Made by a program: the position numbers and the translations under genes. 64,000 bases of DNA from NCBI RefSeq assembly GCF_964283195.1, contig NZ_CAXYLH010000003.1, one strand, 5' to 3'. The notes under the pieces are model-generated. The model was given only the letters and a program-made list of their open reading frames with translations. It was not told the origin of the DNA and did no database searches. Shown here piece by piece: positions 55,057 to 63,614 of the stretch (positions within the stretch are counted from its first letter, which is position 1; each line of letters opens with the position of its first letter). This DNA is from Paratractidigestivibacter sp003150175. Its GTDB lineage: Bacteria; Actinomycetota; Coriobacteriia; Coriobacteriales; Atopobiaceae.

Positions 55057-58000
55057 ATGGCCATGACACATGACTATCTTGATTACCTCAACGAGAAGGT
55101 GGGCATCTGCCCTGCCGGGAGCCAAGAGGAGCTTCAGGCGGCGGACGTCATCGCTGACCTCATGCGGCAGCACGACGTCGAGCCCAGCGTCGAGGAGTTC
55201 GACGCGAAGACCTTCGGCGGGACCGTGCCCTCGGTGCTCTACGTGCTGATGTTCATCGGTATCGTGCTGGGCGGAATCGGCGTGCCTGTGCTCACCGCGC
55301 TCGGCTTCGTGCTCGCGGTCTGCCCCGCTGCGCTCTTTGTGCTGAAGTATTTCGGCCACGACTTCATCTCGCCGCTCGGCCCGACGACCCGCAGCCAGAA
55401 CGTCGTCGCCTTCCACAAGGCGTGCGGCCCCATGGTCATCAAGGGCAACCGCCCGATCGTGATCGTCGCCCACTACGACTCCCCGCACGAGAACGTCCTC
55501 GCGTCCTCGCCGGCTGCCCGCTTCGTCCCGCTCGCGTGGAAAGTGAGCAAGTACTGCGTCGCGGTCGTCGCGGCCTGCATGCTCTTCCAGGTGCTCGGCT
55601 TCCTCCCCGGCAGCTTCCGCCGCTTCATGTGGGTCATCGGCATCCTCGCTGCGCTGCCGCTCGTCATGCTCGGCGTGACCGGTGTCCTGGAGCACTTCTC
55701 GGACTGCACCGACGGCGCGAACGACAACAAGTCCGGCGTCGCCGCCATGCTCGGCGTGCTCGAGAACGTCCGCCCCTCCGGACTGGAGAGCGTCCACGGC
55801 CCCGAGAGTATTGACGAGGCCGTCGAGGCGATGAAGGAGGCGGCCGAGAACGCCGCCGCCCGCGCCGCGGCCCAGTCGCCCGACGACCAGCCCGAGATCG
55901 CTTATGCCGGCCTCGGCGATAAGCTCGCGAGCATCGAGCCCGCTGAGGGCGCAGATTCCTTCGCCCCGGCCGAGCAGGGCGCGACCGCCATGGCCTCCGG
56001 CGATCAGGCCGCAGCTGCCGACCAGGCTCCCGCCGAGGAGGTCGCCGAGGAGGCGCCCGCCGAGCCCGAGTTCATCAAGGTCCCCGGCGAGGTCTTCGGC
56101 GTCCGCCACGGCGAGAACATCGTCAAGAGCCTCGGCATGCTGTCCGACGCCTGCGACGTGGAGTACGTCGACCCCGAGCCCGTGCTCGTTCCCGCGCCCG
56201 CCCGCAAGCGCCCCGCCCGTCGCGCCGCCGTACGTGCGGCCGCGGCCCCTGCGCAGAGCGTCGCGACTGCCGCCCCGGCCGCCGCGCAGGCCGCCCCGGC
56301 GGACCAGCCCGCGGTGAGCCCGACGACTTCCGCCGTGCCCGCGCCTGCCGCGTCGCGCGCTGCCGAGCGCACCGCCCCCGCCGCATCCGCTGCCGGCGCC
56401 GCGTTCGACGACTCCCGCCCCGCCGCGCGTCCCGGCGTGACTGACTTCACTCCGGAGCAGGAGCCCGACTTCGAGCCGCTGCCCGTCGACGCATACAACA
56501 TGGAGGACGACAAGCCCACCGCCATGGAGACGCTGATGGGTGTGCTCGACCGCGCCAGGTCCGCCATCGCCGGCCTCGGCGAGAAGTTCTCGTCGAAGCG
56601 CGGGGAGGACCAGCCCGCCTGGGAGGGGGACGCCCCCGCCGAGTGGGACGCCTACGACGAGTCCGCCGAAGGCGACGAGGAGGGCTACGGTCCCGTCGAG
56701 GATCCCTTCGAGGCCGCCGCCGAGGGCGCCGAGCCCGAGAGCGAGCCCGCTGAGCAGGGCGCTCCTGCCGAGGCAGTCGCGCCCGACGCCGCTGAGGAAG
56801 AGGCCGAGCCCGTGCCTGCGGACGCCGCCGCGTCCGTGGCGCCTGCCGACGGGCTCGCGACTCCCTCCGCAGACGACCCCGCGCCCGCCGCGGGCTACGC
56901 TGACGACGGCTACGTCGATGAGTACGCCCCTGCGGCGGAAGAGCCTGTCGACGACTACGCCCCCGCGGCCGACGACGCCGCGGACTGGGAGCCCGCAGAC
57001 GGCTTCGACGCCGCCGAGCCCGCTCCGGAGCCGTCCGACCCCGCTGCCTCCGCGGCACAGGCGATTCGCTCGTTCTTCTCGCGAAACAGGTCCTACGAGC
57101 CGGAGGACGTCCCCGATGCCGAGTACGAGGAGCTCCCCGATGAGCAGCCCGCCGCGGCCCAGGAGATGTCGACCGACAACCTGATCCCCTTCGGCGAGGA
57201 GCCTGCCCAGGACGCGCCCGCCGCGCAGCAACCCGTCGCCGCCGACCAGGCCGCGCAGACGACCGCGAACATCGCCGTTCCCGCCGAGCAGACCGCCGTC
57301 ACCCCTGCCGTCGCCGAGCCGCAGCGGCCCGCCGAGCAGACCGCGGTGACCGGCGCCGCCGTCAACTTCGACGGCCTCGAGGATGGGACGACCCTCAACC
57401 CGGACAACGCCGGTCTCACCGCAGAGGGCGACGTGGACGCGGGCGGCACCCAGCCCATGCCCGCCGCCAAGACGAGGCCCGCCGCCCCCGACGACCCCGA
57501 GTGGGGCAAGACGAGCTTCCGCCCGCAGCCGGGCAACGTCGCCCGCCGCGCGACCCTCTTTGACCTGCCCGACCCCTCCGCCGCAGGCAACGACCCCTTC
57601 GGCACCGACCCCAACGCGCCGAAGGTCGCCCCTGCAGCGGGCCGTGCGCAGGCTTCCACCACGCAGGCCGCGGGCCAGCAGCTCGCCGGCGGCCAGATCG
57701 AGACGATCTCCGCGCCCACCGACGAGGCCGACTTCGCGCCCGCAGAGCCGCAGGCCGATGCCGGCGAGGGCATCATGGGCAAGTTCAAGGGCCTCTTCTC
57801 GAAGTCTGATGCCGAGGAGGACGAGCCGTCCGCTGGCAAGCACTCCGGCAAGCACGGCGGCTGGAAGGGCGGCGCCGCGCCTCGCGCCGGCCTGCGCATG
57901 GTCGAGGAGGGCGAGTCCGGCCAGGATATCGTCCCTGAGGGCGCGCCGGACGAGTCCGATCTCCGCGAGGCCATCCTCGGCCTCGGCGACGACGCACTGA

Positions 58001-58440
58001 TCTCGCACGACATCTGGTTCGTCGCGCTCGGCGCGAGCGACTGCGACCACGCGGGCATGCGCGCCTTCCTCGCCGAGCACCGTCAGCAGATCCGCGGCTC
58101 GTTCGTGATCAACCTCGACTCCGTCGCCGCCGGCGACCTCACCTTGCTCACCCGCGAGGGGCTCCTGGTCACGCGCCGCGCCGACCGCCGCATGCTCCGC
58201 ATGCTCAGTACGATTGCGTCCGACCTGCACCTCCCGGTCGAGAAGGCCAAGTACGACTGGGCATCCACTGACGCCACGCCGGCGATGCTTTCCTCGATGC
58301 GCGCCGTCACGATCATGGGCACCGACGCTCCCGGCACCCGTGCGCTCTCCCGCACCGCCGCCGACGTCGCCGAGAACCTCGTCCCCGAGCAGGCAGTCGC
58401 CGTCACCGAGGCCGTCACGGAGCTCATCCGCCGCAGCTAG
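55057..58440 (+). CDS. M28-peptidase-fold membrane protein split by a long low-complexity insert, probably catalytically altered
   Basis: This 1127-residue protein opens like an M28 peptidase (SQEELQAADVIADLM) but carries four hydrophobic segments between residues 60 and 210. M28 motifs are the His ligand in VAHYDSP (H139) and the bridging Asp in GANDNKSG (D223). About 700 residues of A/P/E/D-rich low complexity follow (roughly 260-960). The fold then resumes: WFVALGASDCDHAG sits where the catalytic Glu-Glu pair is expected but has Ser994-Asp995, NLDSVAAGD has the third Asp (D1021), and TDATPAML has Ala1073 where the last His is expected. The catalytic base therefore appears lost. TATACT at 54990-54995 is a plausible -10. 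Function is unknown. Confidence 0.78.
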   Translation: MAMTHDYLDYLNEKVGICPAGSQEELQAADVIADLMRQHDVEPSVEEFDAKTFGGTVPSVLYVLMFIGIVLGGIGVPVLTALGFVLAVCPAALFVLKYFGHDFISPLGPTTRSQNVVAFHKACGPMVIKGNRPIVIVAHYDSPHENVLASSPAARFVPLAWKVSKYCVAVVAACMLFQVLGFLPGSFRRFMWVIGILAALPLVMLGVTGVLEHFSDCTDGANDNKSGVAAMLGVLENVRPSGLESVHGPESIDEAVEAMKEAAENAAARAAAQSPDDQPEIAYAGLGDKLASIEPAEGADSFAPAEQGATAMASGDQAAAADQAPAEEVAEEAPAEPEFIKVPGEVFGVRHGENIVKSLGMLSDACDVEYVDPEPVLVPAPARKRPARRAAVRAAAAPAQSVATAAPAAAQAAPADQPAVSPTTSAVPAPAASRAAERTAPAASAAGAAFDDSRPAARPGVTDFTPEQEPDFEPLPVDAYNMEDDKPTAMETLMGVLDRARSAIAGLGEKFSSKRGEDQPAWEGDAPAEWDAYDESAEGDEEGYGPVEDPFEAAAEGAEPESEPAEQGAPAEAVAPDAAEEEAEPVPADAAASVAPADGLATPSADDPAPAAGYADDGYVDEYAPAAEEPVDDYAPAADDAADWEPADGFDAAEPAPEPSDPAASAAQAIRSFFSRNRSYEPEDVPDAEYEELPDEQPAAAQEMSTDNLIPFGEEPAQDAPAAQQPVAADQAAQTTANIAVPAEQTAVTPAVAEPQRPAEQTAVTGAAVNFDGLEDGTTLNPDNAGLTAEGDVDAGGTQPMPAAKTRPAAPDDPEWGKTSFRPQPGNVARRATLFDLPDPSAAGNDPFGTDPNAPKVAPAAGRAQASTTQAAGQQLAGGQIETISAPTDEADFAPAEPQADAGEGIMGKFKGLFSKSDAEEDEPSAGKHSGKHGGWKGGAAPRAGLRMVEEGESGQDIVPEGAPDESDLREAILGLGDDALISHDIWFVALGASDCDHAGMRAFLAEHRQQIRGSFVINLDSVAAGDLTLLTREGLLVTRRADRRMLRMLSTIASDLHLPVEKAKYDWASTDATPAMLSSMRAVTIMGTDAPGTRALSRTAADVAENLVPEQAVAVTEAVTELIRRS

Positions 58441-58463
58441 CCCGCGCGAGCAATCGCGTTTAC

Positions 58464-58517
58464 CAGGGGACGCGCACTTCTTGCCAGCCGATGCGGCCAA
58501 GAAGTGCACGTCCCCTG
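58464..58517. repeat. Palindrome with 20-bp arms upstream of tRNA-Gly
   Basis: CAGGGGACGCGCACTTCTTG (58464-58483) pairs with CAAGAAGTGCACGTCCCCTG (58498-58517) with one G-T pair and a 14-nt loop. No T-run follows. Confidence 0.85.
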
Positions 58518-58557
58518 CTGTTATCCTCCGCGGCTTGTGGTACGATTTAACAGCTTT

Positions 58558-58632
58558 GCGGGCATCGCCAAGTGGTAAGGCATCAGCTTCCCAAGCTGAC
58601 ATCCGCGGGTTCGAGTCCCGTTGCCCGCTCCA
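58558..58632 (+). tRNA. tRNA-Gly (CCC anticodon)
   Basis: Cloverleaf of 75 nt with encoded CCA. Acceptor GCGGGCA pairs with TGCCCGC; the anticodon arm CAGCTTCCCAAGCTG gives CCC; discriminator T. Confidence 0.96.
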
Positions 58633-58642
58633 TACAACCTCT

Positions 58643-58663
58643 GGCCCCTCCGGGGGCCTTTTT
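58643..58663 (+). terminator. Terminator after tRNA-Gly
   Basis: Short GC hairpin GGCCCC / GGGGCC followed by five T's. Confidence 0.8.
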
Positions 58664-58719
58664 CATGCCGCGGTTGGGTATACGAAGAAGGCAGCTCGAC
58701 CGCAAGAAAGGATCTGCCT

Positions 58720-60003
58720 ATGCCTCCCATCCCCATGACCGACGAGGAGTGCCGCATCGCCACCGATGCCCTCTCCGACCAGCTCGATCTCTACGCGAAC
58801 CTCCTCGTAAAGAAGGGCGTCGCCCTCAAGCCGGGCCAGGAGCTCGTGCTCGATGCCCCCGTGGAGCGCGCCGACTTCGCCCGCCGCGTGGTCGAGCGCG
58901 CCTACCGCGCCGGCGCGGGCCATGTGACCGTGATCTGGCACGACGACGCCGTCTCGCGCCTGACCTACGAGAACGTGGAGACCTCCTGGTTCGAGAACAC
59001 CCCGTCCTGGCAGGTCGAGCAGCTCAACAGCCTCGCCGAGGCCGGCGCCGCGTTCCTCTTCCTCGAGGGGAGCGATCCGTCCTCGCTCAAGGGCATCGAC
59101 CCGGCCAAGCCCGCCGCAGCCCGCAAGGCGCGCAACACGCAGTGCCGCTCGTTCCGCGACGGCATGGACTTCGGCCGTAACGTCTGGTGCATCGCGGGCG
59201 TCCCCGTGGCGGCGTGGGCCCGCGAGGTGTTCCCCGGCAAGTCCGACGCTGAGGCCGTCTACCGGCTGTGGAACCTGATCCTCGCGACGTCGCGCGCCGA
59301 CGGAGACGATCCCGAGAGCGCCTGGGAGACGCACAACGCCTCCTTCGAGAAGACCAAGCGCTGGCTCAACCAGCACCACTTCGACGCGCTGCGCTACCGC
59401 TCTTCCAACGGCACGGACCTCACGGTGGGCCTCACCGCCGGCCACATCTGGGACGGCGGCGCCGGGCGCACCGTCACGGGCACGGTGTTCTTCCCCAACA
59501 TCCCGACCGAGGAGCTCTTCACCTCGCCCGACCGCAAGCGCGCCGACGGCGTCGTGTACTCCGCGATGCCGCTCGTGCACTCCGGGCAGGTCATCCGCGA
59601 TTTCTGGATCCGCTTCGAGGGCGGCCGCGCGGTCGAGTTCGACGCCGAGCAGGGGCGCGAGGTCCTGCGCAGCATCATCGAGGCCGACGAGAACAGCTGC
59701 CGCCTCGGCGAGGTCGCGCTCGTCTCCAAGAACACCCCGATTCGCCAGAGCAAGACGCTGTTCTACGACACGCTCTACGACGAGAACGCGAGCTGCCACC
59801 TGGCGCTCGGCATGGGCTTCCCGGAGTGCGTCGAAGGCGGCCTCGACGCCGATAAGGACGGCCTACTGGCCCTCGGCGTCAACCAGAGCTCGACACACGT
59901 GGACTTCATGGTCGGCTCCGACGACCTCAACATCTGGGGCGTCGACGCGGACGGGGCCGAGACCCCGGTCTTCGTCGGCGGCCAGTGGGCTTGGGAGGAG
60001 TAG
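58720..60003 (+). CDS. M29-family metallo-aminopeptidase (AmpS/PepS-like)
   Basis: This 427-residue protein aligns with the AmpS/PepS group: LLVKKGVALKPGQELVLDAP, then VTVIWHDDAVSR. The C-terminal half includes NIPTEELFTSPDRKRADGVV (which carries a family Glu ligand), LGEVALV and LALGMGFPECVEGG. The motif N-x-S-x-x-H-V-D-F-M (NQSSTHVDFMVGSDDLNIWG) near the end carries the metal-binding His and Asp of the family. It removes N-terminal residues from peptides in the cytosol. The ATG at 58720 follows AAGAAAGGATC. It lies between two tRNA genes. Confidence 0.93.
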   Translation: MPPIPMTDEECRIATDALSDQLDLYANLLVKKGVALKPGQELVLDAPVERADFARRVVERAYRAGAGHVTVIWHDDAVSRLTYENVETSWFENTPSWQVEQLNSLAEAGAAFLFLEGSDPSSLKGIDPAKPAAARKARNTQCRSFRDGMDFGRNVWCIAGVPVAAWAREVFPGKSDAEAVYRLWNLILATSRADGDDPESAWETHNASFEKTKRWLNQHHFDALRYRSSNGTDLTVGLTAGHIWDGGAGRTVTGTVFFPNIPTEELFTSPDRKRADGVVYSAMPLVHSGQVIRDFWIRFEGGRAVEFDAEQGREVLRSIIEADENSCRLGEVALVSKNTPIRQSKTLFYDTLYDENASCHLALGMGFPECVEGGLDADKDGLLALGVNQSSTHVDFMVGSDDLNIWGVDADGAETPVFVGGQWAWEE

Positions 60004-60051
60004 CCTCACCGCATCGCGCGGGTTGTCGTGTTAAAATCGACAAACGCATAC

Positions 60052-60127
60052 GCGCCGTTAGCTCAGTTGGTAGAGCAGGGGACTTTTAATCCCAAGGTCC
60101 AGGGTTCGAGACCCTGACGGCGCACCA
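60052..60127 (+). tRNA. tRNA-Lys (TTT anticodon)
   Basis: Cloverleaf of 76 nt with encoded CCA. Acceptor GCGCCGT pairs with ACGGCGC; anticodon loop CTTTTAA gives TTT; T arm has GGGTTCGAGACCC. Confidence 0.97.
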
Positions 60128-60139
60128 CCGCATTTGAGC

Positions 60140-60173
60140 AGGTCGAAGCAGATTTTGCTTCGACCTTTTTTGT
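60140..60173 (+). terminator. Terminator after tRNA-Lys
   Basis: AGGTCGAAGCA pairs with TGCTTCGACCT around a short loop and is followed by six T's. Confidence 0.92.
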
Positions 60174-60761
60174 TGTCGCCGGCAAGCTTTGGTTCCCGAG
60201 GCGGATCAGGGGAACAAATCCCGCCCTCATGCGCGTCGGGGCGCCGCAAAGGCCCGCGCCGCCCATCCCTTAGAGCGCCGCGGGGGCCGCATGGAGCGAT
60301 GCGCGCGCCGCTCGCCCGCGCCCGCGAGGTGCCGCGTCGCGCGGCCTCCCGCTCCCGTCGCGGGCTTCTTTGTTTCCAAACGGATTCTATGCGCGCCGCG
60401 GGTTGCGCGCGCCGCGCCCACAGGCATATAGTCGAGGTCGTTGATTGCAGCCCCGCGCACATATCGCGGGCCACTAGTCTTTAGGGGAGGCGAAAGAAGC
60501 CAAATGATGTGCCACGACGCTGTGCTTAGCCAGCTGTTCGCCTCTTTCCCCATGAACCGACGCCAGATGCGACGAATCTAGCCCGCGATGTCGCGTGCGC
60601 TGCGTCCTTGTCTCTGTGCGTTCCCGCCAAAGATAAATCATTCGCAACGTCCGGCGTCGTCGGGTGTTGAGCTTTGCTGTGATTGACCTGCGTCATCCGT
60701 ATTACCCGCGCTATCCGCGCCACACAAAACCGTGCATACAGCCAACGAAAGGAATCGAACA
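60174..60761. other. Noncoding gap upstream of argG
   Basis: About 590 bp with no gene I can support; open frames here have no ribosome site and no recognisable product. It should contain the argG promoter and any ArgR site, but no clear -35/-10 pair or ARG box was identified. Confidence 0.6.
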
Positions 60762-61991
60762 ATGGCAGAGAAGGAAAAAGTCGTCCTCGCGTACTCCGGC
60801 GGCCTCGACACGTCCGTTATCGTCAAGTGGCTCCAGGTCGAGAAGGGCCTCGACGTCGTCGCCATCTGCGGCAACGTCGGCCAAGACGAGAAGGACCTCA
60901 CCTGGATCGAGAAGAAGGCCCTCGACATGGGCGCCATCCACTCCGAGGCCGTCGACATGCGCGAGGAGTACGCCGACAAGTACCTCTCGCACGCCATCAA
61001 GGCCAACGCCAAGTACCAGAAGGTCTACCCGCTGCTCTCCGCGCTGTCCCGCCCGCTGATCTCCAAGCACATCGTCGACATCGCCCACGCCACCGGCGCC
61101 AAGTACGTTGCGCACGGCTGCACCGGCAAGGGCAACGACCAGGTCCGCTTCGAGACCGAGATCCGCGCGCTCGACCCCTCCCTCGAGATCATCGCCCCGG
61201 TCCGCGTCTGGGACCTGACCACCCGCGACTCCGAGATGGAGTGGGCGGCCGCCCACGACGTGCCCGTGCCCGTCACGCACAAAAAGCCCTACTCCATCGA
61301 CGACAACCTCTGGGGCCGCGCCATCGAGTGCGGCGTCCTTGAGGACACCTGGAACGAGCCGCCCGCGGACATCTGGACGATGACCAGCAACCTCGAGGAC
61401 TGCCCGGCCGAGCCCGAGACCGTCGTCATCTCGTTCGAGAAGGGCCTGCCCGTTGCCCTCAACGGCGAGAAGATGCCGCTGCTCGACCTCATCATCAAGG
61501 CCAACGAGATCGCCGGCCGCAACGGCTACGGCCGCATCGATATGGTCGAGAACCGCGTCGTGGGCATCAAGTCCCGCGAGTGCTACGAGTGCCCGGGCGC
61601 GCTGCTGCTCATCACCGCGCACGAGACCATGGAGCAGATGTGCCTCGACGTGAACACCCAGAAGACCAAGCGCGAGCTCGACGAGCAGTGGGCAGACCTC
61701 GTGTACAACGGCCTGTGGTTCAGCCAGGCCAAGCTCGCCATCGACGCCTATAACGAGTTCTGCTCGCAGTTCGTCACCGGCGACGTGCGCATCAAGCTCT
61801 GCAAGGGTGGCCTCTTCATCGACGGTATGCGCTCGCCCTACAGCCTCTACGACTACAACCTGGCCACCTACGACGAGGGCGACACCTTCGACCACACCGC
61901 GTCGCGCGGCTTCATCGCCCTGCACGGTCTCGAGTCCCAGACCTGGTCCAAGGTCCAGGGCCCCAAGAGCGGCCTCACCGCGGTCGACTAG
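60762..61991 (+). CDS. argG: Argininosuccinate synthase
   Basis: From the ATG at 60762 the protein is 409 residues, starting MAEKEKVVLAYSGGLDTSVI. The N-type ATP pyrophosphatase loop AYSGGLDTS, the GCTGKGNDQVRFE motif, and the citrulline/aspartate-binding regions (KKPYSIDDNLWGRAIECG, then NGYGRIDMVENRVVGIKSRE) are complete. It joins citrulline and aspartate in arginine synthesis. CGAAAGGA is the ribosome site. Its usual partner argH lies 1.6 kb downstream; an extra gene with palindromes is inserted between them. Confidence 0.96.
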   Translation: MAEKEKVVLAYSGGLDTSVIVKWLQVEKGLDVVAICGNVGQDEKDLTWIEKKALDMGAIHSEAVDMREEYADKYLSHAIKANAKYQKVYPLLSALSRPLISKHIVDIAHATGAKYVAHGCTGKGNDQVRFETEIRALDPSLEIIAPVRVWDLTTRDSEMEWAAAHDVPVPVTHKKPYSIDDNLWGRAIECGVLEDTWNEPPADIWTMTSNLEDCPAEPETVVISFEKGLPVALNGEKMPLLDLIIKANEIAGRNGYGRIDMVENRVVGIKSRECYECPGALLLITAHETMEQMCLDVNTQKTKRELDEQWADLVYNGLWFSQAKLAIDAYNEFCSQFVTGDVRIKLCKGGLFIDGMRSPYSLYDYNLATYDEGDTFDHTASRGFIALHGLESQTWSKVQGPKSGLTAVD

Positions 61992-62103
61992 GGCTGGGAA
62001 GGTCTTCTGGCAAGAAGCCCTTCGCCGGCGGCGAGCAGCCGTTCGCCGCAAATGACGGCGCCCGAGAGCGTTCATCGGCCTGACCGGCGCGCTGCGCATC
62101 GAC

Positions 62104-62170
62104 AATAACGTGCAAGTTCACGCATGGAAGTGCCCTTCTCGGCATGTTGAGCGTGAACTTGCACGTTATT
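62104..62170. repeat. Palindrome with 20-bp perfect arms, left flank of the inserted gene
   Basis: AATAACGTGCAAGTTCACGC (62104-62123) is repeated exactly in inverted form at 62151-62170, with a 27-nt loop. It lies 23 bp before the start of the inserted gene. Confidence 0.9.
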
Positions 62171-62193
62171 TCTTTGCGAAGAAGGGCCACCCC

Positions 62194-63348
62194 ATGAAAC
62201 TCGCCGTCAACGGCCTCGCCGGGCTGCGGATCCTGCGCGACGTGCGGCGCCGGGACCCCTCGGCTTTGCGGAGGCGCATCGACCCTCCTGCGCCCGACCC
62301 CGCCCCGCGCAAGCGCTGGACCGTGGGCGCGCTTCCGCTCGACGCGCTGCTCCTCTCGGCGCCGCCGACAAAGGAGCGCCCGCTCGACGTCGTCGTCCCC
62401 AAGCCCGCCCAGCGCCTCGGCGCGAGCTTCGCGCGCAACACGGTCTACGGGGCCGGCCTCCGCGCCGGCTCCTTCATCGACGTCGGCAACGGCGTGGCGA
62501 TTCCCTCACCGGAGCTTCTGTTCGTCGACATGGTCGGCAGGCTACGGTTCCCCGTCCTCGTGCTTTTGGGTTACGAGCTGTGCGGGACCTTCGGGAGGGA
62601 CCCCGCCGACCCCATGATGGGGACGGTCGCTTTCGGCATCGAGGCGGCGACCTCCGTCGGAAAGATCCGGGAGTTCCTCGGGGCGTGCACATACCTCCCC
62701 GGCAAAGAGGACGCCTATCGCGCGCTGGCGTATGTGGCGGACAACGCCTGGTCGCCCATGGAGGCGGTTCTCGCCACGATGCTGACCCTTCCGCTGACGG
62801 TAGGCGGCTACGGGCTGGGCGAGGTGCGCCTCAACGTCAGGCACGAGAACCCACCCGAGCTCGTCGTCCGGGGATGCCCCGAGTCGCGCGTCCCCGACAT
62901 CGAGCTCGCGGTCGCGCCGGTTGGGTTCAACTACGACGGCCGCGGGCACTACGATCTCCAGGCGGTCGCCGCGGCGGCAGACGGGCATGCAAGGGCTGCG
63001 GCCATCAAGGCCGCGCGCGGCAAATACGTCGATGACCTGCGCAGAAACCGGGAGCTTATGGCGATGGGCAAGATGATCCTGCCCGTCTGCTCGGAGGATC
63101 TCTTTGAGGAGAAGGCACTCGACGCGCTCGTGGTCGAGACGCTTCGCTGCGTCGAGGCGATGGGTGTCGAGGTGCCCGGCTTCGCCGTCGGGTACTTGGC
63201 GAGCGCGGGCGCCGCAAAGAGGCGGCAGGAGCTGCTGTGGTCGATGCTGCCCTGGTCCGAGGCCCAGGATTACGCCCGCGAGCTCGAGAGGAAGTCGAAA
63301 GCGCTCAGGGAATGGTTCGGGGGTGGGCTACCGAGGTATTCGTTGTGA
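62194..63348 (+). CDS. AbiEi/DUF559-like protein with endonuclease-fold C-terminus, inserted between argG and argH
   Basis: From the ATG at 62194 (GAAGGGCC upstream) the protein is 384 residues, starting MKLAVNGLAGLRILRDVRRR. The middle has ISPELLF-like text (VAIPSPELLFVDMVGRLRFP) and DAYRALAYVADNAWSPMEAV, as in AbiEi/DUF559-type proteins. The C-terminal third resembles a Vsr/DUF559 nuclease fold: PDIEL (D235), FNYDGRGHYD (N246-Y-D-G) and KYVDDLRRNRELMAMGKMIL. The usual E-Y-D-G acid is Asn here, so activity may be lost. It has no link to arginine synthesis, splits an argG-argH pair and is flanked by two related palindromes. Family placement is from motif pattern only. Confidence 0.65.
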   Translation: MKLAVNGLAGLRILRDVRRRDPSALRRRIDPPAPDPAPRKRWTVGALPLDALLLSAPPTKERPLDVVVPKPAQRLGASFARNTVYGAGLRAGSFIDVGNGVAIPSPELLFVDMVGRLRFPVLVLLGYELCGTFGRDPADPMMGTVAFGIEAATSVGKIREFLGACTYLPGKEDAYRALAYVADNAWSPMEAVLATMLTLPLTVGGYGLGEVRLNVRHENPPELVVRGCPESRVPDIELAVAPVGFNYDGRGHYDLQAVAAAADGHARAAAIKAARGKYVDDLRRNRELMAMGKMILPVCSEDLFEEKALDALVVETLRCVEAMGVEVPGFAVGYLASAGAAKRRQELLWSMLPWSEAQDYARELERKSKALREWFGGGLPRYSL

Positions 63349-63363
63349 GGTCGCCAGGGGTAT

Positions 63364-63426
63364 TAACGTACAAGTTTGACGTCGTTGGGGCTTCTTTGCG
63401 TCTGTAGAGGTCAAACTTGTACGTTA
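63364..63426. repeat. Palindrome with 17-bp perfect arms, right flank of the inserted gene
   Basis: TAACGTACAAGTTTGAC (63364-63380) is repeated in inverted form at 63410-63426, with a 29-nt loop. The outer bases TAACGT(A/G)CAAGTT match those of the left-flank palindrome. Confidence 0.9.
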
Positions 63427-63614
63427 TTGGCAAGAAGGGCCGCTGCCGCGCCGATGGCGGCGGGCGCGGCGAGAAGGGCTGCCGCGAGTCCGGATGGGCC
63501 CGTAGCCTGCCGCCGCGCCACAGACGTTGCCGCTCCGTTGCCGCGCGTGGCGGCGTCCGCGGCGGTGAGGTAATCTAGCTGGGACGATTTAGCTAGCAAG
63601 CACAAGGAGGGCGC

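Noticed and set aside
60174..60761. Open frames in the gap between tRNA-Lys and argG
   Set aside because: Arginine/alanine-rich, no ribosome sites, no domains, overlapping on both strands; treated as noncoding.
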